The notes under the pieces are model-generated. The model ran no database searches and was not told the origin of the DNA. It was given only the letters and a program-made list of their open reading frames with translations. Source: Phoronis ovalis (lineage: Eukaryota; Phoronida; Phoronidae). From it: a DNA stretch of 14,939 bases. Of this stretch, positions 9,476 through 14,939 are shown piece after piece (position 1 is the first letter of the stretch; every line of letters starts with the position of its first letter). Both the position numbers and the translations under genes were made by a program. The DNA lies in contig JAOXYB010029867.1 in NCBI GenBank assembly GCA_028565635.1, forward strand, positions 1 through 14,939, written 5' to 3'.

Positions 9476-10147
9476 TTGGAAACAAAAATAAAAATGCTAT
9501 AAACATGAAAAGATAAAATTTCACGATTGCTTTTTTATTTCCGTAATTTTTTCCCATAATAATCACTTCTGCAAGAAATATTTCAAAGGGTTCATTTATT
9601 ATTTTGAATTATAATTTTTGTGAAATTTTTAACTAAGCGACAAAATTAAAAAGGATTCTTAGTGGTAGTTAAATGTCGAAACGGTGATAAAAAAGTTCGC
9701 GTGAAAATGCAATAAAATGAAAAAGAGTAAAAAGTATTTGAGATTCTTATACACTAACAAAACGCTAACGAATTAATGCAAAAGATATATGTTGCTAAGC
9801 AACTTAATTTCAAACACCACTGATTGAAATGTGCATGCCACCAGAAAGTTTGGACAATGAATCTGAAGCTGGAGATTAAAACATGCATTCGCGTGATAAT
9901 GGTAAAAAATTCGGCGATGTGTAGAGATTTCACTAAAGGTTTCTGTATGCTCATGTTAGTTTCTATGGTAACTCTTCCAAATAGTTTATTTTAAAAATAT
10001 TTTGGACGATTTTTTTAAATACATTTACAGGTTTAGCAATAAAAAAACTAAACAAAAGAATACAGTACTCCTTACGCACTAATAAAATGCAAACAAAACT
10101 AAAGTGCGTTTTAGCAAAGGCCAGGTTAATTACACACATGCCCACAT

Positions 10148-10198
10148 AACACACACACACACACATAACACACACACACACATACACACACACACACA
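10148..10198. repeat. Compound (CA)n microsatellite
   Basis: Three CA runs are separated by TA interruptions. The tract abuts the start of the TGACC-rich dispersed repeat region. A minus-strand open frame (9963-10193) that translates this tract into Cys/Val repeats is a low-complexity artefact. Confidence 0.95.
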
Positions 10199-11840
10199 GG
10201 CCCCTTGACCTTAAGATTACTCAAATAACTATTTAGCTTCATTTTTGAACTTTATCAAATGCACAAATGATCCCTAGGTGACCTTTAAACGACATAAAAA
10301 TATAACATTTCATGATATTTTAAGGTTTTGACCTCTGGTTGACCCAAATATCAACACACCTTACCCCGTAGACGTTACACAAGTATGTAGCATTAGTTGC
10401 ATTGACTTACAATCTCAGCTGTATGACATGGTCGAAAGCATGCTAAAAAATAAAAATTCTGGCCTTGACTCTGATCAAGAATGACTTCAAAAATCATCAA
10501 AATGATATCTCTGTATTCATAGCATGATTTTTGTACGTTTTAAGTAATTTAAGAAATTGGACCTACTGTCCTCAATTTGATCCCTGACCAAATGTTTGTA
10601 TCTCTCCCTCACCATGGAGGTAATATCCCAAATTTAGCATCCCTAGCCCAAAGCATTTCTGAAATATCGTGGTTTGCAAATTGAAAGTAGAAAAGAAAAA
10701 ATCATACAATCCCAATACGTTGCGCCTGTTGTGCAATAAGACATGTTGTCAACCAACGCTAACCCTTTTTTTGTTCAAAACTGCAGATTTCCATGCTCTA
10801 AACGCGTAACACACGCAGTCCTCACATAGGGAACTTTTACGCAATTTTGGTAACGAGCATGAGTAACCACTTCATATCTGATTGGCCTGCATGGGGTTAA
10901 AATGCAAACACCCAACGGCAACGAATCCAATGTAGGGGGATATGAGGTATAGTTTTCGTTAGTTGAGGGATTTGATCGAGCCATCCGATCCCACTTAAAA
11001 CCTGCAGGGGGCACATGGGTCAAGGGCCTTAAAACCTTGCAATGACGCTTACAAAATCATAACTTTACAGGTTATGATTTACTGATAAATAAAATGTCGA
11101 CAAGTGATACATTTATTTTAGGTCTATGATTATGTCAAGAGTTATAGACTGCAATTGTTGACTGCGATAGGAAGGGCTTGTAATAAAGGCCTTCGTTCTT
11201 GTCGATACCTACTATTTTGAGATATGGTTGCAACTTCTTTAATATCAAACCAGATAGCCTTTTAGCAAATCAAGGGGTGTTGCTTTTTACTTCTGTGATC
11301 TTTGCATAACCTTATAATGACCTTTCAACGTCATTTTTGAACTTTCCACTAAATATTAAAAATTCTTTATATAGGTACTTTTGATCTCAAAATGACCCTT
11401 AGGTCAACAATGGCCCACCCTGAATATGTCTCGCTCAAGTATCATGCTCCAAACTATAATCGTCTTAAGGATATAGCGTTCTTGAAATTGAAAGATTCAT
11501 AAATTAACTGAAAAAATGCCGAAAATAAAAATCACCTTTAATATATATCTAATAATGTAAATGTCATCAAAATGACCCTTAGTAATGTGGTGCTATCAGT
11601 TTGATACACTTTGGGCAATTTCATAAATTTGACCTTTGACCTCAAATTGATCTTTTGACTCTAATGTCAACAGTGGCCTATCCTAAGGATGTCAACCTGT
11701 GGCACCATGCTCCTAACTGTAACGCTCTTTGAGATATAGTTTGCTGAAAATTGGAGGAAGAAGAAAAAGAAAAACACAACGTCAAGGAGTATCTGTTGTC
11801 TTCCAGCAGTAACCCTAATTATATAGGGTCCTTTTCTGCC
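10199..11840. repeat. Decayed dispersed-repeat region with TGACC-rich units
   Basis: At least four imperfect units can be read: about 10199-10480, 10460-10710, 11310-11520 and 11540-11840. A unit has TGACCTTTGACC-like words, then a TGAC-CTCAA or CCCTTAGGTCAA step, then GGCC-ACCCT, CATGCTCC-AACTGTAA, GAGATATAG and a GAAATTGAAAG or AAAATTGGAGGAAG end passing into an A/G-rich tail. The last two units align well over their final 110 bases. A GC-richer block, about 10730-11040, interrupts the array; its minus-strand open frame of 82 codons (10775-11023) has no recognisable domain and is probably part of the repeat. I read this as a non-autonomous interspersed element family of the kind common in marine invertebrate genomes. 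I see no transposase or reverse transcriptase and cannot name the family. Confidence 0.6.
11630..11642. promoter_or_regulatory. Perfect DR1-type nuclear-receptor motif inside a repeat
   Basis: TGACCTTTGACCT is, on the minus strand, AGGTCA-A-AGGTCA: two perfect half sites spaced by one base, the arrangement bound by RXR-, HNF4- and COUP-type receptors. It belongs to a dispersed-repeat unit and sits about 1.1 kb downstream of the distal first exon. Regulatory use is an inference only. Confidence 0.3.
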
Positions 11841-12719
11841 ACGTGTTTGATTGTGTAGAAAATCGATGTACCTGTAAGCATTTCTTAAAACATATTTGTA
11901 GCCGACAACGCGTACCTGCAGGATTTATGCTCAATTTGGTGAAATGGGATAGCACGCGCGGTTACACAATTTTAAATGTTAATGTTATAACAAGTTTACA
12001 TACAACTGATACATGTAGAGAAACTGATAACACGAGGATAACATTCCTCTTCAGACGTCTATTCCCCGGCTGTATCTGACTATATTATCGGTTTTAAAAT
12101 CTTGTAAGATTAGATGACCTGGTTTGTCACTAATTAATAATATTGATCAAACAACCCGAGTCAAGGGAATTACTGATACCCATGTTGGTGAATAGATTTT
12201 TGAAAAAGACTAATTGTGTTTTCCAATTTATAAAATTTGACCCTTTTTCACTGACTGAAAGGCATTTTAGACACCCTAAATGCATTGAGAATGTTTTTTA
12301 ACCATTTTCACTGCAGTTGATTATTTACCTATCAGACTGCTGTAATTACTGTAGTAAGTCAACTCGCCTATAGCTAGGTTTCCATGGTGTAATAAAGGTA
12401 CCCTTTTGTATATTTTATCGAAAAATGCAACCCTTATTGCGTAACGCGCGTTAACGTGCTTTGCATTTAAAAATCACCTTTTTACGCGCTTTCGTTCACG
12501 AACATGCGTACCAGACATTTATTTGAGTCGGACCCCGGGCAAAAATGTGTTTTGCATGGGAATATACGTAATTTCATATGATTAACTAAAACTGAGATAT
12601 GTTTACTGTTTAAAAATCGTTAAGATTATCATGAATTACTATTTTATGCGGGACGCTTTATTAGTGAGCGATGCGTCAGGGTTGTGTTGATGTATTTTAT
12701 TTTTGCTCACGTCACATAC
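11841..12719. other. Non-coding stretch downstream of the distal first exon, CpG-rich patch
   Basis: No gene is supported here. The plus-strand frame at 11843-12079 lacks any domain. From about 12430 to 12530 the DNA is unusually rich in CpG for this window (12442-12453 is the 12-bp palindrome TAACGCGCGTTA). Two AATAAA words on the minus strand (12701-12696 and 12662-12657) lie just after the unspliced stop of the distal first exon. Confidence 0.6.
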
Positions 12720-13657
12720 CTGTGTCTCCGTAAGTGGTCCCATTCTAGGTATCTTGGCAAATACTCGACTACGGGAGATACAGCAGATACCGTCCATTTA
12801 TCAGATACACCACAGTCAAAATAGGGTTGGGTAAACTTCACTGGTAAATTAACATCATCTCTTAGACTTGGAGCCGGTGGTCCGAAAAATGATGTGGCAA
12901 TATATTCATCGTTAACCCATTCGCCAGTTTTATTTGAGTATTTGGTAACGGTTTGCCACGTATGTTTTTGTATGTCCAGTCCCGTAGTCTCACTCACATC
13001 AGGTAGCCACACGTCGTACCAAACATTGCTATGATACATTTTATTAGTGAAATTATTGTTTTTACCCGCCCCTATGTCCCGCGCCATTGCTTCATCCAGA
13101 GTTGGTTCCCGCAACCAGTTAAAAGCTGAAAAAGTGTCGTCAAATCGCCAGGCTTTGGGGCCAAATAACGGTATAGTTCTGTTTACGGCAACAGTTGTTA
13201 TCCAATTAGGATATGAAACGTTAAAGTCATACATTACTGAGGATCCGTTTAAACAATGTGGAAAGGCAGAAACAAAAGTAAGTTGTCGGATGTAGTAATA
13301 CATCAATCCCGGCTGTTGCCAAAAATTCCACGTCTCGTTTGTTTTTTGAAACATGTAACTGAAGTAATAAGCACGGCTTAGTGCTAGATCGTGCAACGCC
13401 AACAGGCAAGTGCGGTTACGAAAAACAGTCGTTGTCGAATCCAGCAATTTATTCGCTTGTGGTACCATTGAAACAACCGCTGAATCTAATGTTATGTCAG
13501 CCCGAGATTTATATTTACAAGCAGAACCACTCATCCCGCCGTATTTTGCAAAAACCTCGTCGAAAATGTCTCGTCCTGTCCAGTCGTAAGGAGCTGCAAT
13601 GATACATAACACAGCAAACCCAGCTACTGATAAAACTGTCAGAAAACATTGATTCAT
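12720..13657 (-). CDS. Distal first exon (1'): second signal peptide and Cache-type ectodomain of the GPR158/179-like receptor
   Basis: This exon codes for 312 residues plus the AG of an Arg codon. It starts at the ATG at 13657, after an in-frame TAA at 13684-13682, in a good context (AAAG-ATG-A). Residues 1-22 are a hydrophobic signal peptide unlike that of the proximal exon. The mature part is colinear with the proximal exon, about 78% identical over 289 positions with one single-residue gap. It keeps all four cysteines (C47, C84, C135, C282), all seven N-glycosylation sequons and the ending DHLRRHR. The donor GTATGT follows CACAG, so it has the same phase as the proximal exon and joins exon 2 in frame. 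There is no stop or frameshift. I infer an alternative first exon of the same gene. Other readings are a partial duplicate lacking its downstream exons, or a secreted protein ending at the unspliced stop (12709-12707). Confidence 0.85.
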
Positions 13658-13710
13658 CTTTATGCAGTAACGTAATATTCCTTAATTAGATGCTGTCACT
13701 TTTAAGTTCA

Positions 13711-13720
13711 GAATATATAT
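13711..13720 (-). promoter_or_regulatory. Possible TATA-like element for the distal first exon
   Basis: ATATATATTC on the minus strand lies about 54-63 bases upstream of the distal start codon, a spacing that would allow a short 5' UTR. The region is AT-rich, so such a word is expected by chance, and no initiator can be confirmed. The proximal first exon has no comparable element at this distance. Confidence 0.2.
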
Positions 13721-14174
13721 TTCACTCTGATAAGTCCCAAGTTATTAAAAGTTATGCCTGTCTTTATTCCAAATCTTGCGTAAAACAGGACTTCACTCCT
13801 ATATTCTCAATCCTAATAGGTGCATTATGTGTGGTTTTACCTGATATTCTACATATACCTTAATCGCGGTGAAATTTAAAAAAATGCGGTTTTTATTTCA
13901 CTTAAAAACCTGGCGATGATCCGGAAAATATCCAGACAGCACTGGTTTACTCCAGATAAACAGTAGTGGTTTGTCAACAAAATAATGACTTAATTCCTAT
14001 GTAATAATTATTCCAAATAATTCCCAACGTCCTTCTTACTCATTGATCCTTATAAGGTAGAGTGGCAGTTAGCCAATTACCTCATCAAGTTAAATTATTC
14101 TAATAAGGTCACGGGGTCACACGGAATATTATAATATACTTATATCAATATAAACAGTATGACAGTTGGATCAA

Positions 14175-14206
14175 CCTAGGATATATAAAACTCTATATAT
14201 CCTAGG
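14175..14206. repeat. Perfect 13-bp inverted repeat with 6-base loop
   Basis: CCTAGGATATATA at 14175-14187 is followed by a six-base loop and then its exact complement, TATATATCCTAGG, at 14194-14206. The word GGATCAAC flanks it on both sides (14168-14175 and 14205-14212), the second copy overlapping the end of the stem. It could be a palindromic core of a small mobile element or a cruciform-forming site upstream of the distal first exon. Confidence 0.85.
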
Positions 14207-14373
14207 ATCAACTACTTAGTCGTTTAAATTCTTTTGCCGCGATTTCGTTAATTGTATTTATAATAATCTAAATTATCCGAAGAGAAATCGATAATTCTTC
14301 ATCAGGTTTACCTTGTGCAGATGAATCATTGCTGAGTTACCTTATCAATCACCCAATTGCAATACAGATTACT

Positions 14374-14396
14374 ATACCCCCTACATATAGGGGTAT
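14374..14396. repeat. Short GC-containing inverted repeat
   Basis: ATACCCC at 14374-14380 is complementary to GGGGTAT at 14390-14396. A second register, CCCCTA with TAGGGG, is also possible. Small hairpin in AT-rich DNA; no function visible. Confidence 0.6.
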
Positions 14397-14426
14397 TAAG
14401 TTACCAGAATATCCCTGTATTTAATT

Positions 14427-14656
14427 ATGGGGGAAGGATTTCAACACCTGAAACCATTGTACACTAGTAGTAATAATAACACGATCGAATTACTTCTCTT
14501 GTAGTTAGATGTAGATATCTCTATACTAGGTATAATGTGGACTATACTTTGAAGAAGAAAAGTGCGTTTCCTTTGTTTTTTTCTTTGGCTATAGGATAAT
14601 ACCTGTAACCTAGGACAATATCCCATAGATACAGAGGTGTTGAAATTCTCCCCCAT
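14427..14656. mobile_element. Possible MITE-like element with about 22-bp terminal inverted repeats
   Basis: The left arm 14427-14449 (ATGGGGGAAGG...AACACCT) and the right arm 14635-14656 (AGGTGTTGAAATTCTCCCCCAT) are complementary apart from one base difference and one extra base. They enclose about 185 bases without coding potential. The size and terminal inverted repeats suit a miniature inverted-repeat element, but no clear target-site duplication is seen, so the call is tentative. Confidence 0.4.
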
Positions 14657-14939
14657 ACATATGGCATTAGATAGCCAATTACAACCATCGTCTGTAATCC
14701 ACATGCTGAAAATAAATCTTTGACGCGTATTAATATGTCTTTTTTCTCTTTCCCTTTGTTTTTGCCCCTGGGCAGCTATATGAACATTTCCATTTGAAAG
14801 TGGCTTTAATTTCGCACAAAGCGAGAGAAATCACAACTTAAAATTGTTATTTTTTATCAAATTTTGAGGGGATTATATCCAGGCCTAGAAGGTAACCCGG
14901 TTTTGAGTGTATTTTTAGCTAATTCCACCTCGTGGTCTG

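Larger units (their letters stand above)
6044..10147. other. Region between the two first exons, proximal part: no gene seen
   Basis: About 4.1 kb of AT-rich DNA lies immediately upstream of exon 1. It would hold the promoter or 5' UTR of the proximal first exon and would be intron for a transcript starting at the distal one. I searched it for duplicates of exons 2-6 by their diagnostic words (the C-rich EGF signature, LPGD-AYGA) and saw none. It contains a C9 run at 6574-6582, a T12 run at 8851-8862, A/T-rich tracts around 8385-8490 and a cluster of AAATTCA words at 9362-9475. Short open frames here (6609-6806, 8514-8702, 9754-9954) have no recognisable features. Confidence 0.7.
13658..14939. 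other. Region upstream of the distal first exon: no gene seen, several inverted repeats
   Basis: About 1.3 kb of AT-rich DNA would contain the promoter of the distal first exon or an intron from a further upstream exon. I saw no third copy of the Cache exon. Hairpin-forming sequences sit at 14175-14206, 14374-14396 and 14427-14656. The minus-strand frame at 14441-14704 overlaps the last of these inverted repeats and shows no family resemblance. Confidence 0.65.

Noticed and set aside
9963-10193. Minus-strand open frame rich in Cys and Val.
   Set aside because: Its Cys/Val repeats are the translation of the (CA)n microsatellite.
10775-11023. Minus-strand open frame of 82 codons in a GC-richer block.
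   Set aside because: It lies within the dispersed-repeat region, has no recognisable domain or splice partners, and short open frames are expected there.
12720-13657. Distal first exon as a pseudogene.
   Set aside because: The frame is uninterrupted, and the start context, signal peptide, all cysteines, all seven glycosylation sequons and the splice donor are intact, so decay is not apparent. Lack of visible downstream exons is the only argument for it.
14441-14704. Minus-strand open frame of 87 codons that could be an exon upstream of the distal first exon.
   Set aside because: It runs through one inverted-repeat arm and a simple-sequence region, shows no similarity to the receptor family, and the distal first exon already has its own start codon after an in-frame stop.
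1-14939. tRNA, rRNA, CRISPR array, bacterial operon or prophage content.
   Set aside because: I found no tRNA-like B-box and acceptor pairing, no rRNA words and no spaced direct-repeat array; the spliced gene and repeats show this is animal nuclear DNA.

Overview
The window is animal nuclear DNA. It is AT-rich, has long introns with GT-AG borders, (TG)n/(CA)n microsatellites and diffuse dispersed repeats. The only protein-coding content I can support is one receptor locus on the minus strand. Its protein belongs to the GPR158/GPR179 family (class C orphan GPCRs; GPR158 is the metabotropic glycine receptor). The invertebrate-type architecture, with an extra N-terminal Cache module, and the repeat style suggest a marine lophotrochozoan, perhaps a bivalve mollusc. 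That placement is an inference.

The minus-strand gene reads from right to left. A large first exon (5094-6043) encodes a signal peptide and nearly all of a Cache-type ectodomain. It splices in frame to exon 2 (2569-2698; end of the Cache, start of a six-cysteine EGF-like module), exon 3 (2152-2317; rest of that module), exon 4 (1763-1947; linker with a furin-type site), exon 5 (956-1345; very basic linker) and exon 6 (363-539; a second furin-type site, then the opening of a second Cache-like domain). Every junction keeps the frame, with phases 2, 0, 1, 0, 0 and then 0 out of the window. I count 666 residues before the left edge. The rest of the second Cache, its EGF-like module, the seven-helix domain and the tail should lie beyond position 1.

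The main surprise is 12720-13657, upstream of exon 1. It is a second intact first exon with its own start codon, signal peptide, four matching cysteines, seven matching N-glycosylation sites and the same phase-2 splice donor. Its mature part is about 78% identical to exon 1 by my hand alignment. Similarity stops at the exon borders, and no second set of exons 2-6 is visible between the two copies. The simplest reading is a pair of alternative first exons, each supplying a different ligand-binding Cache domain to one shared receptor. A truncated duplicate, or a stand-alone secreted Cache protein, remains possible.

The remaining DNA is intron, intergenic sequence or repeat. Intron 1 (2699-5093) and 6044-10147 show little beyond AT-rich low-complexity tracts. 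The stretch 10148-11840 holds a (CA)n microsatellite followed by several decayed copies of a dispersed repeat rich in TGACC words. The stretch 12420-12530 is locally CpG-rich. Upstream of the distal first exon, 13658-14939 contains hairpin-forming and inverted-repeat sequences. I found no tRNA, rRNA, CRISPR array or autonomous transposon gene.
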